A DNA stretch of 64,000 nucleotides. Origin: Phaeodactylibacter sp. Lineage in GTDB: Bacteria; Bacteroidota; Bacteroidia; Chitinophagales; Saprospiraceae. The stretch is taken from positions 186,001 to 250,000 of the forward strand of contig NZ_JALEGS010000049.1 in assembly GCF_022763345.1 (NCBI RefSeq), given 5' to 3'. Shown in pieces: positions 17,797-24,960 of the stretch. Positions within the stretch are counted from its first letter, which is position 1; every line of letters starts with the position of its first letter. The position numbers were made by a program, and so were the translations under genes. The notes under the pieces are model-generated. The model worked only from the letters and a program-made list of their open reading frames with translations, searched no databases and was not told where the DNA came from.

Positions 17797-19272
17797 CTAT
17801 ACCTCCTCCGAAATCGCCCAAAGCCCGCCAAAGGTGAGCAAGCCGTTCAGGGCGATGATAAGAAAGCCAAACTGAAAGCCCATGAAGAGTACTTCGGAAT
17901 TGGCGTTCAGCACATAAGATAAAATGGGTGCTGCAACACATACGGGGATGACCAGTCGCGGATTGACCCGGCGGTTGGTGAGCAGCCCGAAGGTGAACAA
18001 CCCAAGGATCGGGCCGTAGGTATACCCGGCTGCCTTAAACAGCTGACTGATGACATCCTTATTGTTCAGGGCATTGAAGACGACGATAATGATAAGCAGC
18101 AGTACGGAGAAACCAATATGTACATAAAGGCGGGTGCGTTGCTTGTCTTGTTCTGATGCATCGCTCTTTTCAAAATTCAGAAAATCCACGCAAAAGGAGG
18201 TCGTCAGCGCAGTGAGTGCGGAGTCTGCACTCGAGTAAGCTGCAGCAATCAGGCCCAGCACAAAAAAGATGCCTACCGCTGCCGGCAGGTGGTTGAGCGC
18301 AATCATCGGAAAGAGCTCATCGGTCCGCTGCGGGATGTCGATTCCGATGCTTGCAGCATAGATGTAGAGCAGTGCCCCCAGGGAAAGAAAAAGAAACTTT
18401 GCCACCACCAGCACGCTGCTGAAGACGTACATGTTTTTCTGCGCATCGCCAATATTGCGGCAGCTCAGGTTCTTCTGCATCATATCCTGATCAAGGCCGG
18501 TCATCACGATGGTAATGAGCGCTCCGCTGATAAACTGCTTGAAGAAGTTGTTAGGGTCATTCCAGCCCCCTTCGAAGAAAAACATCTGAGAATAATCGCT
18601 GGAGCGCACCATGGCGACCATACCACCGATATCGGTTTCCATGGCTTTGCCGATGAAGACGATGGTGAGGACAACGGCTGAAATCATGGCAACGGTTTGC
18701 AGGGTGTCCGTCCATACGATGGTATTGATACCGCCTTTAAAGGTGTAAACCCAGATTAGCACAATCGTGACGGCAACCGTTGCGAAAAAAGGCACACCGA
18801 ATGGGCCCAGGACAAAAGCCTGCAGCACAATCGCTACCAGATAAAGCCGGAAGGCAGCGCCAATGGTACGCGAAAGGAGGAAGTAAGCGGCACCTGTTTT
18901 GTAAGCTTCCAGCCCCAGCCGCTCTTCCAGATAACCATATATAGAGGTGAGGTTCTTTTTGTAGTACAGCGGCAGGAGCACCTGGGCAATGACCACATAA
19001 CCAAGGATATAGCCAAAAACCATCTGCATGTAGGAGAACGCCTGGTTTTCTCCTCCGGCACCTACCACGCCTGGTATGGAAATAAAAGTAACGCCCGATA
19101 GGGTTGCCCCGATCATCCCGATGGCCACAAGCGGCCAGGGAGAATTGCGGCCCGCCAGGAAAAACTCAGCATTCCCTGCTTTGCGGCCGGTGAAATACGA
19201 AACGGAAATCAGCACTAAAAAATAGAGGGCGATGATCCCGAGTATGATGGTTGGCGTCAGTTGACTTAGCAT
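17797..19272 (-). CDS. Sodium:solute symporter family protein
   Basis: A 491-residue inner-membrane protein of the SSS family with about 13 predicted membrane helices. Family marks include FFLAGRNSPWPLVAIGMIGATLSGVTFISIPG near the N-terminus, GLDQDMMQKNLSCRNIGDAQKN in the middle, and SSADSALTALTTSF. These transporters couple uptake of sugars, amino acids, nucleosides or other solutes to sodium; the substrate is not readable here. The ATG at 19272 gives a short N-terminus before the first helix; a GTG eight codons upstream is also in frame. Confidence 0.92.
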   Translation of the reverse strand: MLSQLTPTIILGIIALYFLVLISVSYFTGRKAGNAEFFLAGRNSPWPLVAIGMIGATLSGVTFISIPGVVGAGGENQAFSYMQMVFGYILGYVVIAQVLLPLYYKKNLTSIYGYLEERLGLEAYKTGAAYFLLSRTIGAAFRLYLVAIVLQAFVLGPFGVPFFATVAVTIVLIWVYTFKGGINTIVWTDTLQTVAMISAVVLTIVFIGKAMETDIGGMVAMVRSSDYSQMFFFEGGWNDPNNFFKQFISGALITIVMTGLDQDMMQKNLSCRNIGDAQKNMYVFSSVLVVAKFLFLSLGALLYIYAASIGIDIPQRTDELFPMIALNHLPAAVGIFFVLGLIAAAYSSADSALTALTTSFCVDFLNFEKSDASEQDKQRTRLYVHIGFSVLLLIIIVVFNALNNKDVISQLFKAAGYTYGPILGLFTFGLLTNRRVNPRLVIPVCVAAPILSYVLNANSEVLFMGFQFGFLIIALNGLLTFGGLWAISEEV

Positions 19273-19430
19273 AGGTTTTATCTTGGTGGCTTCCACTTGT
19301 TTGCAGCAGGCCGGATTATTGATTTACCGGATTTACAGTCGTTGCCGTTTTGAGAATGAGCCCTTGGCTTTCCTTGGTACAAGCCATTTAGCCGGGGCAG
19401 TCTTTCATCTAACAAGTGGGTCTAGCACGG

Positions 19431-19438
19431 CAAATATA
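19431..19438 (-). promoter_or_regulatory. Possible -7 element upstream of the symporter
   Basis: The minus strand reads TATATTTG, matching TAnnTTTG, about 160 bases before the symporter ATG. No properly spaced TTG was found. Confidence 0.3.
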
Positions 19439-19575
19439 GTAGATTCTAGGACAAATGGAAGACCGGAGCAATGAGGAAACGATCATTGGGGTTGTGGGAG
19501 CATAAAGTGGGAATTGAAACGCAGGGGCACATCTGGTTCCTGAATAGAAAGTGTATATTTGACGAAAAGCCTGAA

Positions 19576-20172
19576 ATGATGCAACGTCTGTCCTTTCTCT
19601 TTCTCCTGGCGCTTGCCCTGGTCAATTGTTCAGGAGGGGGCCGTAGCGAAAATACGGAGCAGGCACAGGAACTGCCTCCCCCTGATGCGCCTGTGGTGAA
19701 TGAAGACGAAGCCATTATGCAGTTATCGGCTTACCTGATCGGGGAGCCCGCTACGCTGGCAGAGCAACAGCAAAATGCTATTGTGAATTACGCGATTGAT
19801 GAGATTGTCCCGTTGCAGCGGACCCCTTCCGGCTTGTTTTACAGAATACTGGACCCGGGCAACGGGCAGCCGCTGGAATGGGGCGATTACGTAAGTGCCC
19901 ATTACAAAGGTTATCTGCTGGATGGCAAGGTTTTTGATTCTTCCTACCGCAAAGGCCGGCCGATGAAGTTTTATATTGGCAACATGATCGACGGCTGGAA
20001 CGAGGGACTGCAACTGGTCAAAGAGGGGGGGCGTATTCAGCTGTTTGTGCCTTCTGAGCTGGGCTACAAGGAGCGGGGTGTACCGGATGGCAAGGATGGC
20101 TATCTCATTCCGCCCGACACGCCCCTGGTTTTCGAAGTGGAGGTACTGAGCCTGGAAGAAAAGCCGGACTGA
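19576..20172 (+). CDS. FKBP-type peptidyl-prolyl cis-trans isomerase, lipoprotein
   Basis: About 198 residues: lipoprotein leader MMQRLSFLFLLALALVNCSGGG (Cys after VN), an acidic linker, and an FKBP domain with GDYVSAHYKGYLLDGKVFDSSYRKGRPMKF, MIDGWNEGLQLVKEGGRIQLFVPSELGYKERG and a C-terminal PPDTPLVFEVEVLSL strand. It would assist folding of exported proteins at the envelope. The start at 19576 or 19579 is chosen because it begins the signal sequence; an upstream in-frame ATG adds 35 non-conserved residues. Confidence 0.93.
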   Translation: MMQRLSFLFLLALALVNCSGGGRSENTEQAQELPPPDAPVVNEDEAIMQLSAYLIGEPATLAEQQQNAIVNYAIDEIVPLQRTPSGLFYRILDPGNGQPLEWGDYVSAHYKGYLLDGKVFDSSYRKGRPMKFYIGNMIDGWNEGLQLVKEGGRIQLFVPSELGYKERGVPDGKDGYLIPPDTPLVFEVEVLSLEEKPD

Positions 20173-20347
20173 CCTTTTTGCAGGAAAGCTCTAAATGGGT
20201 GCTGGACAAACAATTGCCAGCTTCACCCGATTCTTTATATAGAATGCTTGTCTGAACACATCACAAATGCCTGATACGAGCAGGCGCGTTGGATCAGCCA
20301 GCGTTTTTTAGTCAAGTTTAGGAAACTACTTAACCGGAACGCAATCT

Positions 20348-21133
20348 ATGGACCTTAAACAAGCGAAAATTACACTGGAAAAAATCAATGATCTTTTCCA
20401 CAGCCTCGAAAGAGATGCCTCTAATGTTTCGTCAATTGAACGAGACCTGATGCGGGGCTATATTCAGCAATTTTACGAGCACTTCATAAGTGGCGCTACC
20501 GCTGCGAATAACACGGCAGGAGCTTCCGTTCGGGAAAAGGCACCGGTGCGCCGGAACTACACGCCACCCCGTATCATCGAAATTCCGGATGCGCCACGTG
20601 ACAATTACAGTGCGCCTAAGCCTGACCCCACCCGCCGGCCCAACCCGCAGCCACAGCCCCGCCCCGAGCCCCGCCCTCAGCCTAAGCCGGAGCCGGAGCC
20701 CAAGCCTGATCCCCGCCCAACCCCGCCACCGCCGCCAAAGCCTGAGCCAGACCCGGAGCCGCAGAAGCCCGAACCCGTTAAGGTTGCTGAAACGGTAGCC
20801 CCCGCTGCCCCCCGGCAGGATATCCCCGCCAACCTGAAGCATCTTTTTGCTTTTAAAGAGGCAACCGAGTTGTCTGAAAAGCTTAGCGAGCGCCCCGTTC
20901 ACGATCTGACCAAGGCCCTCGCCATCAACGACCGCCTGCTTTACATGAACGAGCTTTTTGGCCGCGACCTCAATGCCCTGAACGACACCCTGGGCCGCCT
21001 CAACCAAATGAACAGCATGGACGAAGCACGGGGCCTGATTGTCCAAATGGCACAGCGCTACGACTGGGGCGCAGACGAAAAAGAGGACACCGCCCGCGAT
21101 TTTATCCGCCTGGTCCGCCGGAAGTATCAATAA
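20348..21133 (+). CDS. Uncharacterised protein with Pro-rich linker between two helical regions
   Basis: A 261-residue protein with no signal peptide. Residues 1-50 are helical (MDLKQAKITLEKINDLFHSLERDASNVSSIERDLMRGYIQQFYEHF); residues 75-150 are a repetitive Pro/Glu/Lys/Arg/Asp stretch in PEPKPDP-like steps; and residues 160-261 form a second helical domain with HDLTKALAINDRLLYMNELFGRDLNALNDTLGRLNQM...RGLIVQMAQRYDW. I recall this C-terminal pattern in other Bacteroidota hypothetical proteins, but no function is known to me. Confidence 0.85.
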   Translation: MDLKQAKITLEKINDLFHSLERDASNVSSIERDLMRGYIQQFYEHFISGATAANNTAGASVREKAPVRRNYTPPRIIEIPDAPRDNYSAPKPDPTRRPNPQPQPRPEPRPQPKPEPEPKPDPRPTPPPPPKPEPDPEPQKPEPVKVAETVAPAAPRQDIPANLKHLFAFKEATELSEKLSERPVHDLTKALAINDRLLYMNELFGRDLNALNDTLGRLNQMNSMDEARGLIVQMAQRYDWGADEKEDTARDFIRLVRRKYQ

Positions 21134-21212
21134 AGGCAACATTTGACGAAAGTCATTACTTGGTGTTTGCCTTACACTTACTTTCGCACCAAACTTGAAA
21201 CACAATCAGACC

Positions 21213-22181
21213 ATGAAAAAAATAGCTGTTTTTACTTCCGGAGGCGATGCGCCTGGTATGAATGCCTGTGTCCGGGCAGTTGTACGAACCACGATTCGGC
21301 GTGGACACGAGGCTGTGGGCATCCGCAGGGGGTATCAGGGCATGATAGAAGGTGACTTTTGGGAAATGGAAGCCCATTCGGTGAGCAACATCATTCAGCT
21401 GGGGGGGACTATCCTCCGTTCGGCCCGCAGCCAGGATTTCCGTACGGAGGAAGGCCGGGCTAAAGCTTACGCCAATCTGCGTGCCAACGACATCGACGGG
21501 ATTGTGGCGATTGGTGGCGATGGCAGTTTCACCGGTGCCCGCATTTTCATGGAAGAATACCCCGATATCCACATGGTTGGCTGTCCGGGCACGATCGACA
21601 ACGACTTGTACGGGACTGACTATACCATTGGCTACGATACTGCCATCAATACGGCAATGAACGCCATTGACAACATTAAGGATACCGCCAATGCTCATGA
21701 CCGCCTGTTTTTTGTAGAGGTAATGGGGCGGGATGCTGGTTTTATAGCCATGAATGTCGGACTGGCCACAGGCGCAGAAGCCGTGCTGGTACCAGAGAGC
21801 AAAACTGATGTCAATAACCTGATCGATACCCTCAACAGCAACTACAGCAACAAGAAAAATTCCAGCATCGTAGTGGTGGCCGAAGGCGATGAAAGCGGAG
21901 GTGCTTTTAAGCTTGCTGAAGAGGTGAAGAAGCACTGCCCCTACGAAACCAAAGTCACGATCCTGGGCCACCTGCAACGGGGCGGCCGCCCAACCTGTAT
22001 GGACCGGGTGCGGTCGAGCCGGATGGGCGTTGCTGCAGTCAATGCCCTTCTGGAAGGAAAGTCAGGGGTAATGATTGGCGAAATCAATGGAGAAATTGTA
22101 CATACCCCTTTCGAGCAGGCCATCAAGTACCACAACGAGATCAACCCAATGCTCCTTGAAATGGTTGATATACTATCCTGA
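21213..22181 (+). CDS. pfkA: ATP-dependent 6-phosphofructokinase
   Basis: Phosphorylates fructose 6-phosphate in glycolysis. The 322-residue protein has the PfkA order of motifs: FTSGGDAPGMNACVRAVV (phosphate loop), IGGDGSFTGA (the Gly of GGDGS indicates ATP rather than pyrophosphate use), GCPGTIDNDLYGTDYTIGYDTA (catalytic TIDND), EVMGRDAGFIA and GHLQRGGRPTCMDR. The ATG at 21213 fits the family; a TTG at 21195 is less likely. The rhomboid gene starts 15 bases downstream. Confidence 0.97.
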   Translation: MKKIAVFTSGGDAPGMNACVRAVVRTTIRRGHEAVGIRRGYQGMIEGDFWEMEAHSVSNIIQLGGTILRSARSQDFRTEEGRAKAYANLRANDIDGIVAIGGDGSFTGARIFMEEYPDIHMVGCPGTIDNDLYGTDYTIGYDTAINTAMNAIDNIKDTANAHDRLFFVEVMGRDAGFIAMNVGLATGAEAVLVPESKTDVNNLIDTLNSNYSNKKNSSIVVVAEGDESGGAFKLAEEVKKHCPYETKVTILGHLQRGGRPTCMDRVRSSRMGVAAVNALLEGKSGVMIGEINGEIVHTPFEQAIKYHNEINPMLLEMVDILS

Positions 22182-22196
22182 TCAAAAATTCAAGCC

Positions 22197-22925
22197 ATGA
22201 GTACTGCCCTGGATCGTGCCTCCCGCAATTTCAATAGCGCCCTTAAAATCGCGCTGTGGACGGTGGGCATCATCTGGGGCATCCATTTGCTGCAGGTCCT
22301 GACCGGCGCTGATTTTGGTACGATGGGGATCTACCCCCGCCGCCAGTTCGGGCTCAAGGGGATTCTTTTTGCGCCCCTGTTGCATTCGGGCTGGAAGCAC
22401 CTGCTTGCGAATACACCGCCCCTTTTTGTCCTCACCGGTATTCTTTTCTTTTTCTACCGCCGGGTGGCTGTCGCCAGCTTTACCACGATTTACATTTTGA
22501 CCGGGCTCGCCGTCTGGAGCTTTGCGCGGCCCGATGCCTTTCATATTGGTGCCAGCGGCGTGGTGTACGGGCTAGTGGCTTTTGTCTTCTGGACGGGTAT
22601 TTTCCGGCGCAATATCCGTTCCATCGTGTTGTCTCTAATCGTGGTGGTCTACTACGGAGGCATGTTTGCCGGTATTGTGCCAACGGATGAGCGGGTGTCT
22701 TGGGAGAGCCATCTCTTTGGTGCCCTGGTCGGCATCTTTGTCGCCTTTTGGTTCAAAAACCGCATTGAGCCGGAGGAAAAACGCCCCACCTGGTCCTGGG
22801 AACGGGAAGGAGAAGCCGAAAAGCGTTTCTTTTTGGAGCGCGATGCCTTCGACAAGACTAAAGCCGAGCGGGAGCGCGAACGGGACGAAGGCAATGATAG
22901 CTGGTTCTCCACCCGAAGCTGGTAA
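22197..22925 (+). CDS. Rhomboid family intramembrane serine protease
   Basis: A 242-residue membrane protease. The catalytic Ser120 is in HIGASGVVYGL (GxSG motif) and the partner His172 in SWESHLFGALVG, both in predicted membrane helices; HSGWKHLLANTPPLF (65-77) is the usual helix-2 His/Asn block. Six helices are likely, followed by a polar, charged cytoplasmic tail (about 186-242) rich in Arg and Glu. It follows pfkA by 15 bases and precedes a methyltransferase gene by two bases, so the three are probably co-transcribed. Confidence 0.94.
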   Translation: MSTALDRASRNFNSALKIALWTVGIIWGIHLLQVLTGADFGTMGIYPRRQFGLKGILFAPLLHSGWKHLLANTPPLFVLTGILFFFYRRVAVASFTTIYILTGLAVWSFARPDAFHIGASGVVYGLVAFVFWTGIFRRNIRSIVLSLIVVVYYGGMFAGIVPTDERVSWESHLFGALVGIFVAFWFKNRIEPEEKRPTWSWEREGEAEKRFFLERDAFDKTKAERERERDEGNDSWFSTRSW

Positions 22926-22927
22926 GT

Positions 22928-23593
22928 ATGAACCGTTCAAACGCCAAACAACCGGACACCTTATATACCAGGCTTTTCGCTAAGCTGTACAACCCCGTCA
23001 TGGAAAAGCTGGAAGCCCGCCTGTTGATGGATATGCGTCTGGCTTTACTGGCACAGGCACGGGGCAGTGTGCTGGAGGTTGGGGCTGGTACAGGTGTGAA
23101 TTTCCCACTCTACGATACTTCGGCACGGGTACTGGCTATCGAACCCGCTCAGGCAATGGCCAGGCAAGCATTAGCTGTCCTTCAGGAACTGGATGCTCCG
23201 CACATTCGGCTGCTGGAAGCAGGTGTTGGCGATGCCGAAGTGAGCGCTCAGTTGGGCGAAGACACCCTTGATACCATTGTCAGTACGCTTGTGCTATGTA
23301 CTATCCCTGATCTTGAGCAAGCCCTGAAGCACTTCCGTAAATGGCTGCGCCCCGGTGGTCAGCTTCTGGTCCTGGAGCACATTCACGACGACCGTCAACC
23401 TCAACGCTGGATTCAATCTGCCGTAACGCCGGTTTGGAAGCACCTGGCAGAAGGCTGTTACCTCAACCGCCGGACCGATGAACTGCTTAAAGATTATGGC
23501 TTTGCAGTGGAAACAGAGGATTATCACTACACGCGATGGGTGCCTTTTTACAGCGCGGTGCTGCGCATGGAAGAGAAAGAGAAAAATGGGTAA
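22928..23593 (+). CDS. Class I SAM-dependent methyltransferase
   Basis: A 221-residue Rossmann-fold methyltransferase. The SAM-binding motif is LEVGAGTGVNFPLY (motif I), with VLAIEPAQAM (motif II) and TIVSTLVLCTIPDLEQALKHFRKWLRPGGQLLVLEHI (motifs III-IV). The pattern resembles the methyltransferase-11 or METTL7-like group. Substrate unknown. It starts two bases after the rhomboid stop codon. Confidence 0.9.
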   Translation: MNRSNAKQPDTLYTRLFAKLYNPVMEKLEARLLMDMRLALLAQARGSVLEVGAGTGVNFPLYDTSARVLAIEPAQAMARQALAVLQELDAPHIRLLEAGVGDAEVSAQLGEDTLDTIVSTLVLCTIPDLEQALKHFRKWLRPGGQLLVLEHIHDDRQPQRWIQSAVTPVWKHLAEGCYLNRRTDELLKDYGFAVETEDYHYTRWVPFYSAVLRMEEKEKNG

Positions 23594-24011
23594 ACGCTCA
23601 AAAAATGCCATCCGGGCATCAACTCCGGACCGCTGTTGACAAAATTTTAATTGAGGGTGCTAACCACTGAAAAAGCAGTAACAAATGCCGGATTTTATTG
23701 CGCTCAGAATTTTTGTCCTGATTTTTTTTCGTTTTTAAAATATTGAGCCTGTTCTTTGCGATGCTTTAGTTAAAACCGTGTGGTTCAAGCGGTTTCGTTA
23801 ATATTTATTTTGTAATTCCGGTTAAATTTGTGTTAAAGGAAGCAAAAAAATCAGGGCCGCACTCGCATTTGTCCTGAGATGCCCTTATATTTGAATCGTT
23901 ATTATCCGTGTCACGGACAATTTTTCAACAAAATCACAGGTCTATAGAAAGTAACTTCTACACTAAAAGAATTGCGACATAATATCCCATAACGCTAATT
24001 TGATTTTAGTT
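23594..24011. other. Gene-free AT-rich region upstream of an ECF sigma gene
   Basis: No coding sequence is supported. The stretch is AT-rich with several T and A runs. It holds a TATATTTG element and a perfect palindrome, listed separately, which probably control the sigma factor gene. Confidence 0.6.
23886..23917 (+). promoter_or_regulatory. Candidate promoter and palindrome for the ECF sigma gene
   Basis: TATATTTG at 23886-23893 matches the TAnnTTTG element; TTTG at 23868-23871 could serve as an upstream element but the 14-base spacing is short. TCCGTG (23905-23910) and CACGGA (23912-23917) form a perfect palindrome with one central base, close to where transcription would begin. Confidence 0.42.
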
Positions 24012-24593
24012 ATGCAAGTTACACCACTGAACGACCAACAGTTGATCAACAATTATTTGTCCGGCGACGAAAGAGCTTTCGAAGAATTGCTCTCCCGCCA
24101 CAAACAACGGATTTACACTTCCATTTATCTTTTCGTCAAAGACCAAAGCCTGGCTGAGGATATCTTTCAGGAAGTCTTCATAAAAATTATCGACACCCTG
24201 CGCAAGGGCAAATACAACCACGAAGGAAAATTCCTGCAGTGGGCACTTCGTATTTCCTACAACATGTGCGTGGACTACTTCCGCCGCAACAAGCGCCGTC
24301 CAAAGGTGTCCCCAACCGAAACCTTCGACATTTTTGATGTGCTGCAGTCTTCTGAGCGCAACGCTGAGCAAGGCATCATCCGCAGTCAGACCCACGATAA
24401 AGTGCGGGCACTGGTGGATATGCTGCCGCCTGAGCAGCGCGAGGTGGTCATCCTGCGCCACTACGCCGACATGAGCTTCAAGGAAATTGCCAAGCTGACC
24501 CGGGTGAGCATCAACACCGCTTTGGGCCGCATGCGCTACGCGCTGATCAATATTCGCAAATTAGTAGAAGAGCGCGAAATCGTGCTGCAGTAA
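24012..24593 (+). CDS. ECF-family RNA polymerase sigma factor
   Basis: A 193-residue sigma-70 factor of the extracytoplasmic-function class. Region 2 is seen as DERAFEELLSRHKQRIYTSIYLFVKDQSLAEDIFQEVFIKIIDTL with RISYNMCVDYFRRNKRR, and region 4 as LPPEQREVVILRHYADMSFKEIAKLTRVSINTALGRMRYALINIRKL. It binds core RNA polymerase and directs a regulon that cannot be read here. The ATG at 24012 matches the family; a TTG at 24000 is also in frame. No anti-sigma gene lies next to it, which is unusual for a signal-responsive ECF factor. Confidence 0.94.
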   Translation: MQVTPLNDQQLINNYLSGDERAFEELLSRHKQRIYTSIYLFVKDQSLAEDIFQEVFIKIIDTLRKGKYNHEGKFLQWALRISYNMCVDYFRRNKRRPKVSPTETFDIFDVLQSSERNAEQGIIRSQTHDKVRALVDMLPPEQREVVILRHYADMSFKEIAKLTRVSINTALGRMRYALINIRKLVEEREIVLQ

Positions 24594-24635
24594 GAGACGG
24601 GAACAAAATAAGTTGATCCATTTTTGGTTTTGTGT

Positions 24636-24650
24636 CCCGGTTTGACCGGG
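24636..24650 (+). repeat. Short perfect hairpin
   Basis: CCCGGT and ACCGGG with a three-base loop, 43 bases after the sigma gene stop. It lacks a following T run, so it is not a standard terminator. Confidence 0.5.
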
Positions 24651-24767
24651 ATCATAAGCAACTGACAGTCGGAAAGTTGCGTTGAAACATCACAAAAGCT
24701 CTAAGAAAAAATGGAGCAGCTTATTTCCGTCAAACTATCAAATGCATAACAAAAAAACTACCACTGT

Positions 24768-24784
24768 CCCGGCGCATCGCCGGG
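24768..24784 (+). repeat. Short perfect GC hairpin
   Basis: CCCGGCG and CGCCGGG with a CAT loop. No T run follows. It shares the CCCGG core with the hairpin at 24636. Confidence 0.5.
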
Positions 24785-24830
24785 GCACCCATTCTCCTCA
24801 CGCCTGAAAATCCATAAACCAAAAATTGGG

Positions 24831-24860
24831 AGCCGGTAGCTTTGCTGCTGGCTTTTTTTT
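24831..24860 (+). terminator. Rho-independent terminator upstream of uvrA
   Basis: AGCCGGTAGC (24831-24840) pairs fully, counting two G-U pairs, with GCTGCTGGCT (24844-24853) around a TTT loop, followed by eight T residues. It should end transcripts from the sigma gene about 100 bases before uvrA. Confidence 0.8.
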
Positions 24861-24960
24861 GTTGAAAGCATCATGGCTGGCATTAGGTATTTTCTCCACT
24901 CACACAACCCTAACCCCCCTCCACTGTTCTACTGATGTAGAAAAACTTCAACCTGCATCT

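Larger units (their letters stand above)
24594..24960. other. Structured non-coding region between the sigma gene and uvrA
   Basis: No established gene. It holds three strong hairpins (24636-24650, 24768-24784 and the terminator at 24831-24860). Two tiny frames are open, 24710-24748 (12 codons) and 24742-24807 (21 codons), overlapping by seven bases, but neither has independent support. Confidence 0.55.

Noticed and set aside
20640..20780. Periodic Pro-rich repeats as a CRISPR-like or tandem repeat array
   Set aside because: They are codon-level repeats inside one reading frame of a protein linker, with no conserved spacers.
24826..24960. Longer uvrA start (TTG at 24826)
   Set aside because: It would translate through a terminator hairpin, and the added residues are unlike UvrA.
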